DNA of 64,000 nucleotides from Mucilaginibacter sp. (GCA_030445275.1 JAUCSE010000053.1:152054-216053), one strand, 5' to 3'. Shown: positions 20,036-29,055, counted from the stretch's first letter. Translations and numbers: made by a program. Notes: generated by a model from the letters alone, not told the origin.

Positions 20036-21267
20036 TAGTGCTTAACCTTATAAAACCTGGATGCAAACAGAAAAATAACCAAGTAACAAATAATGGGCAG
20101 GTAATATGCTTTAGCCACATCGTGATTGGCAATTTGCCCCATGATCAACGGAAAAAACGCACCGCCAACTACTCCCATGGATATAAAAGAGGAGGCCTGC
20201 TGAGTATGGCTGCCCAGGTTTTTTAACCCTAAACTAAATATGGTTGGAAACATGATACTAAAAAAGAAATTGACCATCATTAAAGCGATATAGGATGGCC
20301 AACCTAAACCTTGAGCCACAATAAGGCACATCAACACGTTGCCTAACGCAAAAATGGCAAGCAGTTTATTGGGGGCTATAAATCGCATCAGGTAAGTTCC
20401 AACAATACGCCCGGCCGCCATCATGGCCATAAAAATGCTCATGTAATTCACCGCCGTCTGACTGCTTAACTTCATTACATCATGCCCATAATTAATAAAA
20501 AAGGCCCAGGTACCGCCTTGAGCGGCAACATTAAAAAACTGAGCGATTACCGCCCACACAAAATGCCTATGCTGATATAATTTTTTAGTAGGCGCGGTAT
20601 CTACATTAACCGCGTCAGGATCTGCTGCTGCAACCTCCGTGTGAGGCTCTGTTAATACCGGGATTTTTAAAAACAGGAAAGCGACCGCGATCAATAAGAT
20701 CACACAGCCAATACCTACATATAACGTTTTTACAGATGTAAGGTCAGTAGAGTGCTCGGTAGTTGAACGAAACAGGAAATAGGAACCTATAGCTGGCCCT
20801 ATAATAGTACCTACCGCGTTAAATGATTGGGAAAAGTTAAGTCGTTGATCACTGGTACGCTGATCGCCAAGAGCTGCTGCAAAAGGATGCGCTACCGTTT
20901 CGAGTGTTGCCATACCACAGCCTAAAATGAATAGGGCGATCCTGAAAAAATTGAACGAAGCCGCGTTTGCAGCGGGTACAAATAAAAAGGTACCGGTGGC
21001 AAACAGAATCAACCCTAAAATAACACCGGGCTTGTATCCAAATTTCTTTAAAAAATAACCCGCGGGGATACTCATTATGAAGTAAGCTCCAAATACCGAT
21101 AACTGGATCAACCCGGATTGCGACTTGGATAAATTTAAAACATTTTGAAAATGCTTGTTGAGTACATCACTCATTGACAGCAATAAACCCCACATTAAAA
21201 ATAGTGAGGTAACAAAAATCAGCGGGATGATAAATTTCTTCTCGGTAAAGGCTGGTTTATTGGTCAT
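20035..21267 (-). CDS. sugar MFS transporter (FucP/GluP-like)
   Basis: The 410-aa product shows about 12 hydrophobic helices and the FucP/glucose-galactose permease pattern at the N-terminus (LFLMWGLLLSMSDVLNKHFQ, then GAYFIMSIPAGYFLKKFGYK). A long cytoplasmic loop lies at about 210-235. It is a proton-coupled importer of a monosaccharide across the inner membrane. It lies between a ROK gene and a serine hydrolase in the GH88/GH97 operon, so it likely imports the monosaccharide released in the periplasm. The exact sugar cannot be read. Confidence 0.88.
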   Translation of the reverse strand: MTNKPAFTEKKFIIPLIFVTSLFLMWGLLLSMSDVLNKHFQNVLNLSKSQSGLIQLSVFGAYFIMSIPAGYFLKKFGYKPGVILGLILFATGTFLFVPAANAASFNFFRIALFILGCGMATLETVAHPFAAALGDQRTSDQRLNFSQSFNAVGTIIGPAIGSYFLFRSTTEHSTDLTSVKTLYVGIGCVILLIAVAFLFLKIPVLTEPHTEVAAADPDAVNVDTAPTKKLYQHRHFVWAVIAQFFNVAAQGGTWAFFINYGHDVMKLSSQTAVNYMSIFMAMMAAGRIVGTYLMRFIAPNKLLAIFALGNVLMCLIVAQGLGWPSYIALMMVNFFFSIMFPTIFSLGLKNLGSHTQQASSFISMGVVGGAFFPLIMGQIANHDVAKAYYLPIICYLVIFLFASRFYKVKH

Positions 21268-21281
21268 TGGTTATATTTTTT

Positions 21282-22178
21282 TTATAAAGATATTCGTTGT
21301 GGATTAGAATTTGTGCGAAAAAGATCAGCAACTCCAATGAGCGCAGCATACTCCCCTAATTGTCCGATTTTCAAACTGGTCATATTTAACTGCCTGGACA
21401 CAACCGGAAGAAAAAACTCTGACGCTTTAGCGATGTTACCACACACAACTAGCGTTTCTGGTCTGAAATGCAACACAGGTTCCAATAAAAAATTGCCCAT
21501 ATTGGCTGCAAACTCGCTAAATACTACTTTGGCCATGGGGCTTTCTTTTGCAATTAAAGCGAGTTCACTCACCTCTGTAATTGATATGCCTGATAATTCA
21601 TAATAGCGTTTTAGAAACCATCGGGTAGATAAATGATCATCAGCAATGCTATCTTTATAAGGTTCGCTGCCCAAATTTAAATCTTTGGTAATACCATCCA
21701 CACTCCAAGCTGAGCCAAATCCGGTACCCAATGTGATCCCAATAATGCTATCTGCCCCTTTGCCTGCGCCGGCTGCTACTTCTCCGGCTATTGCGGCTTC
21801 GGCATCATTCCTGAATTTGAAGATCTCAGCAGGTAGTTGCAGCATTTTTGCTAACTGTTGTTTGATATTCATTCTATAGATCGATTCGTATTTACTAAGC
21901 CCGGTTATATAAGAAACACCTGTTTCATAGTCAAAAGGCCCAGGCATAGCAATACCCACCCCCGAAATGGCTACCTCAGTTTTTCTCAGCGTTTGAGATA
22001 GAGCTTCTGCCCATGAATTCAATATATCTTGTGCACTTCCCTTGCTGCTGAACCCAACGCGGGAAATAGTATCTTCAATAACACTGTCTCTTTCTCCATC
22101 ATATATGGCTGATGTAATATGCGTTCCGCCAATGTCAGCAGTTAAAATAAATGAACCGGATAGTTTATCAATTTGCAT
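21282..22178 (-). CDS. ROK-family protein, probable sugar kinase, lacking the usual zinc motif
   Basis: The 298-aa product has the ROK/hexokinase phosphate-binding loop ADIGGTHITSAIYDG (Asp15-Thr19), the RNDAEAA segment with the expected catalytic Asp, and GITLGTGFGSAW. The canonical CxCGxxGCxE zinc site of ROK kinases is absent: the matching region (SEPYKDSIADDHLSTRWF) has no cysteine. It has no DNA-binding N-terminus, so it is not a ROK repressor. It likely phosphorylates the sugar brought in by the adjacent MFS transporter. Confidence 0.82.
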   Translation of the reverse strand: MQIDKLSGSFILTADIGGTHITSAIYDGERDSVIEDTISRVGFSSKGSAQDILNSWAEALSQTLRKTEVAISGVGIAMPGPFDYETGVSYITGLSKYESIYRMNIKQQLAKMLQLPAEIFKFRNDAEAAIAGEVAAGAGKGADSIIGITLGTGFGSAWSVDGITKDLNLGSEPYKDSIADDHLSTRWFLKRYYELSGISITEVSELALIAKESPMAKVVFSEFAANMGNFLLEPVLHFRPETLVVCGNIAKASEFFLPVVSRQLNMTSLKIGQLGEYAALIGVADLFRTNSNPQRISL

Positions 22179-22203
22179 TTATACTCTTATGTTATTTACG
22201 TTA

Positions 22204-24108
22204 TCATTTCTGTGCTTCATCAGTAATATAAATCGCCTGGCCGCCTGAAGCCTTTAGATGAATATCCAGAATAGTTGCAGCATTTACTTTTTGACGGGTT
22301 ATTTTCACGTGTGTGGCTGTCTTAACGGATGGATCATCCGAATAAATACTGGCTATATATTTTTTCTCTTTTGATAAAAAATTGAGCGGTAATTGTAATC
22401 TGCGGGCCTCCTTATTGGTAATGGTTCCCACAAACCATTCTGTTCCTTTACGTCTGGCAGTAGTAATATACTGTCCGGGCATGCCTTGCATAACCCTCGT
22501 TTCATCCCAGGTGGTAGGGATTTTGCTCCAGAACTCCAGTTCGGGCTCCTGGTGATATTGCGATGGATTATCGTACCAAAATAAAGTTTGAATTGGGCTG
22601 TAATAAATAGCAGCTAATGCCAATTGGTGAGCATGGGTGGTTTTTATCCGGCTATCAAAATAACAGATCGTATAATCAGCCGGACCTGCTATATACCTGG
22701 TAAAAGGTAAAATAGTATTGTGGGTGGCATCTGGCATTTCTTCGTTACCCCGTATACCTTCGGCCGTCATTAGATTTGGCCATGTGCGCTGTTCGCCAGT
22801 AAGGCGCCAGTCGTCATGAATATTGACCATCATCCGGCTGGCGGCAGCCTGCTGTATGGCCTTCTCCATCCAGGTGGTCCAGCGGTGCGATCCTACCTGC
22901 ACAAAACCAAATTTAATGCCTTTTATTCCCCATTTATTATATACGGCAAACAGGCTGTCGCTTTGTGCCAGCAGCGCTTGCTGGTTAACATAAAGCCAAA
23001 CCCCTATTCCCTTATCCTTACCATACTGAATAATGCCCGGTAAATCAAAATCAGGTATAGCAACCTTCGTCGCATCAGAATCGAAACTGAAAGCTGGCCC
23101 ATACCATTTCCAGTCAAATAATATATACTGCAGGTTCTGTTGGGCAGCAAAATCAATATTGGCTTTTGCGTCTGCAGTGGTTTGTGTCATCACCCGCATA
23201 ATTTTACCTGGTTTTATCCAATCAGTATTGCCGGTTATTTTGCTTTGCTCGTTTAGATTAAGTATTAAATAGTCATGCTCAATTAAATCGCCTGGTTTTT
23301 CAGCCACCATGATTACCCGCCAGGGAGTATACACGGGCGATATCAATTGAGCTTCGCCAAACATTGAGGTAATAATGGTATTGGGCTTATTGGTGCTTAA
23401 CTTAAATTTGGTACGTGCATAATCAACCATTTGTGCTTCGGCAAGTGATGCAAATAAGCCGTTTGGCAATTCCAATGTTAATGGTCGCTCGCTTTCACCG
23501 GGCCAGTTGAATAACGGCAATTTATAATAAGGTGCCTGGGCCCAGTTAGCAAACCAGGCTTGTGTGCCTGATGGTAAGCTAAATTCGGTATTTTCCGCAG
23601 TTACATTATAATAAGTTCCCTTTACATTCTCAGGGAAGAAATAGCGTATAGCCACCCCTTCATTATAAACCCGCAGCTGCACCTGCATTACATATATTGG
23701 GTTGCCGTCTTTTACCAGTGTAACATCTACTTCATTATAATGATCTCTTATCATCCTACTTTCGCCGTTTACCGGTTTCCAGGTGGTATCATGGATTACT
23801 GTTTTGATCTCCTTTATCTCCAGGTTTTCGCACCAGTCTTTATGTTGATCTATCTTTAGGGCCATTGCCTTTTCTGAAAGCTGGTTATCCATTTGTATAT
23901 TCAGGGCCGATTCTTTTATCACCTCCTTACCCTTATAGCTCACTTCATAATACATCATCCGTTTGTTATCACTAAGTGATTTTTGATGAAATTTTAGCAT
24001 CAGATTTTGATCTGGTGATTGTAGATTAACAGAAGAGCCTTTTACCGTATTTTGTCCTTTAGCAGTTAAGGTGATAAATGAAACCAGAGCCAATAGAAAA
24101 TATCTCAT
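22204..24108 (-). CDS. GH97-family glycoside hydrolase
   Basis: The 634-aa product has a signal peptide (ending TAKGQ). It has the GH97 layout: an N-terminal beta-sandwich (about 25-290), a TIM barrel with FDWKWYGPAF, VWLYVNQQALL, GIKFGFVQVGSH, NIHDDWRLTG and PNLMTAEGIRGNEE, and a C-terminal beta domain. GH97 members are alpha-glucosidases (inverting) or alpha-galactosidases (retaining). I cannot tell which from the residues, so the specificity is left open. It directly follows GH88 (stop and start adjacent at 24108/24109) and precedes the ROK gene by 25 bp. Confidence 0.88.
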   Translation of the reverse strand: MRYFLLALVSFITLTAKGQNTVKGSSVNLQSPDQNLMLKFHQKSLSDNKRMMYYEVSYKGKEVIKESALNIQMDNQLSEKAMALKIDQHKDWCENLEIKEIKTVIHDTTWKPVNGESRMIRDHYNEVDVTLVKDGNPIYVMQVQLRVYNEGVAIRYFFPENVKGTYYNVTAENTEFSLPSGTQAWFANWAQAPYYKLPLFNWPGESERPLTLELPNGLFASLAEAQMVDYARTKFKLSTNKPNTIITSMFGEAQLISPVYTPWRVIMVAEKPGDLIEHDYLILNLNEQSKITGNTDWIKPGKIMRVMTQTTADAKANIDFAAQQNLQYILFDWKWYGPAFSFDSDATKVAIPDFDLPGIIQYGKDKGIGVWLYVNQQALLAQSDSLFAVYNKWGIKGIKFGFVQVGSHRWTTWMEKAIQQAAASRMMVNIHDDWRLTGEQRTWPNLMTAEGIRGNEEMPDATHNTILPFTRYIAGPADYTICYFDSRIKTTHAHQLALAAIYYSPIQTLFWYDNPSQYHQEPELEFWSKIPTTWDETRVMQGMPGQYITTARRKGTEWFVGTITNKEARRLQLPLNFLSKEKKYIASIYSDDPSVKTATHVKITRQKVNAATILDIHLKASGGQAIYITDEAQK

Positions 24109-25365
24109 TTAACGTGTTTTTTGATGATTATTATAAACTTTTATATGCTGTAATTTATCCAGCCGCATTAAGGCTTCCAGGTAATAATAATCGGCATAAA
24201 TAATGGATGCATCTATCTCGGTCCCGGCAGGGTGGTGCCCGGTTGAGTGCAGTAAAAAAGCGTCATTTACATTGCGGCTCTGGTATGCTGATGTGGAAAG
24301 CGTTTGCAGCATGGCCTCAGCCTTCTGTCGATAAATCCGGGACTTTGGTTTATTTTTTATTAAGGCTGATAACTCCAGCAATGCCGAAGCAGTTACGCAT
24401 GCAGCCGAAGCATCTTTAACAGTATTAGGTATAGCTGGGTCATCAAAATCCCAATAAGGTATCTGGTCAGCAGGTAAACGGCTTAAATATACATCGGCTA
24501 CCTTTTGTGCAAAATCTAAAAACTCCCGTTTCCTGGTTTCGCGGTAGCACATGGTAAAACCATATATAGCCCATGATTGCCCTCTAGCCCACATACTGTT
24601 ATCCCCATAACCCTGATGGGTTACCCCTTTTATCTTTTTCCCGGTAACCGTATCATATACCACCACGTGATAAGAAGTATAATCGGGTCTGAAATGATTA
24701 TGCATCGTAGTTTCCGCGTGTTTAACCGCGATATCATATAAATGCCTGCTACCGCCATTTTTTGAGGCCCAGAATAACAGTTCCAGGTTAATCATATTAT
24801 CAATAATGGTATTGTGTGGCCAGTTCATTTTTTTTACCATCGATGGCCATGATAAAATAGTACCCACCTTTGGGTTGAATAACGTAGCCAATGAATCTGC
24901 TGATCTTATAATCACCTGCTTATATTCCGGATCTTTAATTAACCGATATCCGTTGCCATAGCTGTTAAATACCATGAAACCCAGATCATGATCAAACCCA
25001 TTATGTTCAGAAAGTGGCTTTAACTCCCGTGTGAATTTATCTGCAGCTGTTTTCCATTTTTCATCATGGGTCCCTTCATATAAATACCATAAAATCCCGG
25101 GCCAGAAACCACTACACCAATCCTTATAGTTTACATAACGCCATTCTGTTTTATCTTTATCAATATTACGGGGTATATTATTATCGCTTATAGGAATAGC
25201 ATTTAACGTTTTTTCGGCCTGTGCTGCACAATAATTTATATTGGGCAATACCTGCAAACTGCTTTGTGCACCCGCCTCAAGCCCTGCACTCAAGATGATC
25301 ACAAAAATGAATACAGTAGCTGATCTTATGATACTAGAATGGGCTTTCAAATAATTGTCTTTCAT
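24109..25365 (-). CDS. GH88 unsaturated glucuronyl hydrolase
   Basis: The 418-aa product has a signal peptide or anchor (residues about 10-34). The (alpha/alpha)6 barrel of GH88 is shown by WRYVNYKDWCSGFWPGILW, HDLGFMVFNSYGNGYR with catalytic-type Asp127, and IIDNMINLELLFWA with Asp189. These match the two essential aspartates of Bacillus UGL. The enzyme hydrates and removes the 4,5-unsaturated uronate left by a lyase, which ties this operon to the two lyases of the locus. It is the first gene of the operon and has operator copy D about 200 nt upstream. Confidence 0.9.
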   Translation of the reverse strand: MKDNYLKAHSSIIRSATVFIFVIILSAGLEAGAQSSLQVLPNINYCAAQAEKTLNAIPISDNNIPRNIDKDKTEWRYVNYKDWCSGFWPGILWYLYEGTHDEKWKTAADKFTRELKPLSEHNGFDHDLGFMVFNSYGNGYRLIKDPEYKQVIIRSADSLATLFNPKVGTILSWPSMVKKMNWPHNTIIDNMINLELLFWASKNGGSRHLYDIAVKHAETTMHNHFRPDYTSYHVVVYDTVTGKKIKGVTHQGYGDNSMWARGQSWAIYGFTMCYRETRKREFLDFAQKVADVYLSRLPADQIPYWDFDDPAIPNTVKDASAACVTASALLELSALIKNKPKSRIYRQKAEAMLQTLSTSAYQSRNVNDAFLLHSTGHHPAGTEIDASIIYADYYYLEALMRLDKLQHIKVYNNHQKTR

Positions 25366-25532
25366 AATTTTGCTATCATTTCTCCTTGCCTTGCTATTTC
25401 ATCTCATGCATCCATTTCATTAATCTTATATAAAGACATTTGCCTTATATAATGGATAGATTAATAGTTACTAAAAGGATTTAATGATATGTGCAAAAAG
25501 CATATCTGGAAAAATAGTTTATAATTGCGTTT

Positions 25533-25590
25533 CGAAAGTAGAGCAAAGCAAAGATTCATAAGGGGGTTTAATGGGTCAAATAAGGGGGAG
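25533..25590 (-). promoter_or_regulatory. PUL operator plus promoter, copy D (GH88 operon)
   Basis: The minus strand reads CCCCCTTATTTGACCC, then ATTAAACCCCC, then 21 nt, then TACTTTCG (25533-25540). The core is 25562-25588. This is the cleanest copy, with three 5-nt or 3-nt C tracts spaced 11 nt apart. Confidence 0.72.
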
Positions 25591-25593
25591 GGT

Positions 25594-25639
25594 TTAAACA
25601 AAAACAGCGTAGACGTATAGCCATGCCGTTTTTGTTTAA
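25594..25639 (-). terminator. possible terminator of the lyase-lectin gene
   Basis: A perfect 12-bp inverted repeat (TTAAACAAAAAC and GTTTTTGTTTAA) with a 22-nt loop lies about 45 bp past the stop of the gene at 25683. The arm itself ends T-rich on the minus strand. It lies just upstream of operator copy D. Confidence 0.45.
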
Positions 25640-25682
25640 TTTAAATATAGGTTTCCCGTTCTTCTTTACAACAACAGGTATA

Positions 25683-27350
25683 TCATGGCGCAATGGTCCA
25701 TTGCTGATTATTACTAGTGTTGCTTGGCCAGAATTGCATAATAGCCCCATCGGTAGTTCCACCTCCTGAATCAAGGCATTTACCATTGGTGCGGTTAACA
25801 ATTTTGTAATAAGAACCCACAGGTATTATTGTCCATTGCTGATTAGTACTACTGCCGCTAGCCCACTGCGCAACCGTTGATCCATCGACAGTATGATCAT
25901 AACTATCCAAACATTTGCTGCCGGTTAAACAAGCCAATTTGTAGTAACCACCAGTATAAGTTATTGCCCACTTCTGATTATTGCTGCCGCTCGAAGCCCA
26001 CTGTGTCACATTTGCCCCGTTGGTCGTTGAACCCAAATTATCCAGGTATTTTCCGCTGGCGCGATTGATCAATTTATACGTGCCATTGGCTATTGACTGT
26101 GCCCCTACAGAATGGGTTAAGGTACCAAATCCTAACTGATCGTATCCACCGCTATTTGGCCCATAATCGCCACCACCACCTTCCGGTCTTACGTTAGTAG
26201 CATACTGGCCGCTGTAGGTTGTTCCGGTAATACCATGTGATTGCTGATAATTATAGATTAGCTCCCAGCTTGGGCGAATGTCCCCTCTTCCACCTTCCGC
26301 AATCACCGTTTGTGTTTGTGCCGCGCAATTTTGCCCATTGCCCCAATTGTACGTGGTAAAAGGCACCGTGTTTCCAAGATTATAGCTGGCTGTATATTCG
26401 CAAACTGCCAGTGCTTTATTATTTTCATAGGTAAATAGATCCTGTCCCTGATTATAAGCCATTTGGCAGAAAGCACCCAGCAAAGAAATATCCAGACATT
26501 GATGTCCCTGATCCCGGCCCGATTCCTGTCCCTGACCTAACTGACCCGCATTGTATAAGAATGGCACCGCATGATCAATTGCCCCATTCCCTGCACCAGT
26601 TTTGAAGTAGGTTATCGCCTCATTAAACTTATTGGTGTCATCGCATAATATGCCTATTGAAAGAATTGATGCCATACTGCACAGATCCCAATTTGCCCAA
26701 TAATTGGTGATACAAGCCCCATTGTGGTTTATCAAAAAATCATGATTCATGGGATAAAACACGTTGAGCATCATATTTTTAAACCTGGTAAAATCTGTAG
26801 CCGACCAGCCGCTGTAGTCGCGCATGATCTCGGCTGCATTGGCAAACTCGTAACCGTATATGCCAGCGGCAAGCCATCTATCTGCAGATCCGCCGATAGA
26901 TTTCAAAGTAGATGACCATGCGTTCATGATGGCTACCGCCTTATTTCCGCAGGCTACATCACCATTGATTTTCCAACGCAAGGCGTTTTGATAGGCGGCG
27001 GCGATGTCATTATACAGCTTTGAATAATTTTGCGGCCAACCAGAACCTCTGTAAACTGTATCTGCAGGCCCCTGCATAGAATAGGTTGATGCTGAGTGCG
27101 AGTTGGCTGTCAGTTTGTTCCATCCGGAAAGCCAGGGATTTGTACCTGCGCTAACCATGGTTTGCATCCTGATAAAATCAGCCTGACTGTGCAACATACC
27201 CGGATGGATAAATGCTGAAGTTGCATTTACAGACAATTTGGAAGTGGATGCCGGCGAACCATTCGCTGTTATCAGCGAAGGTGATTTTTTACACCCCAAT
27301 GTAAAGATCAATGATAAACAACTAAGAAAAATTAGAATTTTTGGCTTCAT
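25683..27350 (-). CDS. PL5/PL38-like lyase lipoprotein with C-terminal ricin-type lectin domain
   Basis: The 555-aa product is a lipoprotein (LIFTLGC, Cys20). The alginate-lyase-like toroid spans about 45-400, with ATSAFIHPGMLHSQADF near its start, NYWANWDLCSM, and QESGRDQGH near residue 277. A single beta-trefoil ricin B-type domain (about 415-553) shows three QxW repeats (QKW, QQW, QQW) with KCLD or KYLD motifs. The lectin would hold the enzyme on the glycan at the cell surface. It is a monocistronic unit with operator copy E about 205 nt upstream. It and the lyase at 585-2612 share the catalytic part but differ in accessory modules, so they may act on different parts or chain lengths of one polymer. 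Confidence 0.85.
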   Translation of the reverse strand: MKPKILIFLSCLSLIFTLGCKKSPSLITANGSPASTSKLSVNATSAFIHPGMLHSQADFIRMQTMVSAGTNPWLSGWNKLTANSHSASTYSMQGPADTVYRGSGWPQNYSKLYNDIAAAYQNALRWKINGDVACGNKAVAIMNAWSSTLKSIGGSADRWLAAGIYGYEFANAAEIMRDYSGWSATDFTRFKNMMLNVFYPMNHDFLINHNGACITNYWANWDLCSMASILSIGILCDDTNKFNEAITYFKTGAGNGAIDHAVPFLYNAGQLGQGQESGRDQGHQCLDISLLGAFCQMAYNQGQDLFTYENNKALAVCEYTASYNLGNTVPFTTYNWGNGQNCAAQTQTVIAEGGRGDIRPSWELIYNYQQSHGITGTTYSGQYATNVRPEGGGGDYGPNSGGYDQLGFGTLTHSVGAQSIANGTYKLINRASGKYLDNLGSTTNGANVTQWASSGSNNQKWAITYTGGYYKLACLTGSKCLDSYDHTVDGSTVAQWASGSSTNQQWTIIPVGSYYKIVNRTNGKCLDSGGGTTDGAIMQFWPSNTSNNQQWTIAP

Positions 27351-27526
27351 TTCATTAAAAATTTAGGTTAAAATATAAATTGGTTAATTGGTTACAGTAT
27401 AAAATATCTGGCAAAACGCAAAACCAAACCTAATTACCTCGTATGGAGTTAATTAATAATTAAACAAAATGCAGCCAGAATAACAGAGATGGCTTTCGTG
27501 TTGACTATTAGGCAATAATTGTAAGT

Positions 27527-27582
27527 CAAACATATGGTAAATCATAAATAGCCGTGAGGGGCTAATAGACCATTTAAGGGGG
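27527..27582 (-). promoter_or_regulatory. PUL operator plus promoter, copy E (lyase-lectin gene)
   Basis: The minus strand reads CCCCCTTAAATGGTC, then TATTAGCCCCTC, then 21 nt from the aligned core edge, then a perfect TATGTTTG (27527-27534). The core is 27556-27582. The central TTTGACCC is diverged here (AATGGTCT), but the tracts and spacing are kept. Confidence 0.6.
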
Positions 27583-27790
27583 TAATAATTAATAATATTT
27601 GATTATTTTGCAGGTATACAATGCATAGTTGCTTTGCACTACCTATTTAACCACTCTTTTTTATTAACCGGATATATTACAACAATTTTGGATCAGATGC
27701 CCCTCTCCCAAAACGATAACTCAAGGATATTTCATGGGTAGCATTATTAAAAATTCCTAAATTGGTTGATGATGTACCGAACTGATAATG

Positions 27791-27815
27791 CCCCCCTAAA
27801 CCTTAAAATGGCCCC
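27791..27815 (+). promoter_or_regulatory. weak reversed G-tract site upstream of lacI
   Basis: The plus strand reads CCCCCC (27791-27796), 15 nt, then CCCC (27812-27815). This resembles copy E in tract spacing. No -7-like box is found at the expected 21 nt and the centre differs, so this is only a possible regulon member. Confidence 0.25.
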
Positions 27816-28020
27816 AAAAGCTACAATTAATAAACTTCGCCCCTGCTGTTTGCCCCATTATACCCACTCCTGGTCTCTTTCCTTTAAATATATTTAGCCC
27901 TTCAGTTAGAAAGATATGGAGCCTCAGCAATTGGGTAAAAGTGTCGTAACTTGCAAATTGTTTATCACGGTTCTTTTAGCGCGACTTATTAAGCATAAAG
28001 ATTGTAACTAAATTGGCACT

Positions 28021-29055
28021 ATGAATTTTGAATCGGTCACTATAAAAGATATTGCAAAAGAACTTGGAATTTCTGCTTCGTCCGTTTCCAGGGCTTTAAA
28101 TGATAGCTATGAGATCAGCGAGAGAACCAAAAAACTGGTGATTGAATGTGCCCGAAAACTCAACTACCAACCTAATTCTATGGCCCGGAGCTTAAAACAG
28201 GGTAACAGCAAAGCTATTGGTGTTGTAGTACCACTTGTTGACAATCGTTTTTTTTCGCAGGTTATTGATGGTATTGAATCCATCGCTCATAGCAAAGGTT
28301 ATAATGTTATTTTTACGCAAAGCCGCGAGTCAAGCAAACTTGAAATGTTTAATGTTGATCATTTAACATCGCATTCTATTGATGGTTTATTAATGTCGCT
28401 TTCTACCGAAACAACTGATGTTGGCTACCTGAAAAAGCTCCATGCCAAGGGGTTACCCATTGTTTTTTTTGACAGGATCTGTGATGAGATCAATACACAC
28501 AAGGTAATCGCGGATAACTTTATGGGGGCATTGGAAGGCACAACTCAGTTGATTAACGCAGGTTATCGCAAAATAGCACACATTACCGGTTCAATTAATG
28601 TTTCCATAACTAAGGAACGGTTGAATGGATACAAGTTGGCATTAGAGCGAAACAATATTGCGGTTAATGAGCAGCATATCAAGTATTGTTTATATGGCGG
28701 TAAGGACCGGAAAGAAATTGAAAACATCCTGATTGAGTTACTTTATGGTGAAAACCGGCCGGATGCCATTTTTACCGCTTCAGACATGATAACAACAACC
28801 ACGTTTTCCCTTTTACACCAATTGAAGTTCAGCATACCCAAGGATATTGCAATACTGGGATTTAGCAATGTGCAGGAAGCGGACATTTTAAACCCATCAT
28901 TGAGCACCATTTACCAACCAGGATTGGAGATGGGTAAAAAAGCGGCTGAGATGCTGATAGGCCTGATTGAAACTAAACGACATATTATTAACTTTGAAAC
29001 AGTAACACTACCCACACAGGTTCACATCCGTAATTCGTCATTACGGGCAGAGTGA
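28021..29055 (+). CDS. LacI-family transcriptional regulator
   Basis: The 344-aa product has a LacI HTH (VTIKDIAKELGISASSVSRALN, about 6-50) and hinge, and a type-I periplasmic-binding-like sensor domain (IGVVVPLVDNRFFSQVIDGIE onward). It diverges from the lyase-lectin gene at 27350 and is convergent with the hydrolase at 29075, only about 20 bp away. It is a second LacI-type regulator at the edge of the PUL. Its ligand and operator are unknown. Confidence 0.88.
   Translation: MNFESVTIKDIAKELGISASSVSRALNDSYEISERTKKLVIECARKLNYQPNSMARSLKQGNSKAIGVVVPLVDNRFFSQVIDGIESIAHSKGYNVIFTQSRESSKLEMFNVDHLTSHSIDGLLMSLSTETTDVGYLKKLHAKGLPIVFFDRICDEINTHKVIADNFMGALEGTTQLINAGYRKIAHITGSINVSITKERLNGYKLALERNNIAVNEQHIKYCLYGGKDRKEIENILIELLYGENRPDAIFTASDMITTTTFSLLHQLKFSIPKDIAILGFSNVQEADILNPSLSTIYQPGLEMGKKAAEMLIGLIETKRHIINFETVTLPTQVHIRNSSLRAE

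Larger units (their letters stand above)
27351..28020. other. divergent regulatory region (lyase gene and lacI gene)
   Basis: This 670-bp space has no gene. It holds operator/promoter copy E (27527-27582) for the leftward lyase. A weaker reversed C/G-tract site at 27791-27815 lies about 205 nt before the rightward LacI gene. The rest is AT-rich. Confidence 0.55.

Noticed and set aside
25568..25801. Minus-strand frame overlapping the end of the lectin domain
   Set aside because: It lies in another frame of the ricin domain, ends inside operator copy D and shows no protein character.
7690..27582. G-tract sites as LacI operators
   Set aside because: The sites are direct repeats spaced 11 bp without dyad symmetry, which does not fit LacI binding. 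The HTCS AraC-type domain is a better candidate.
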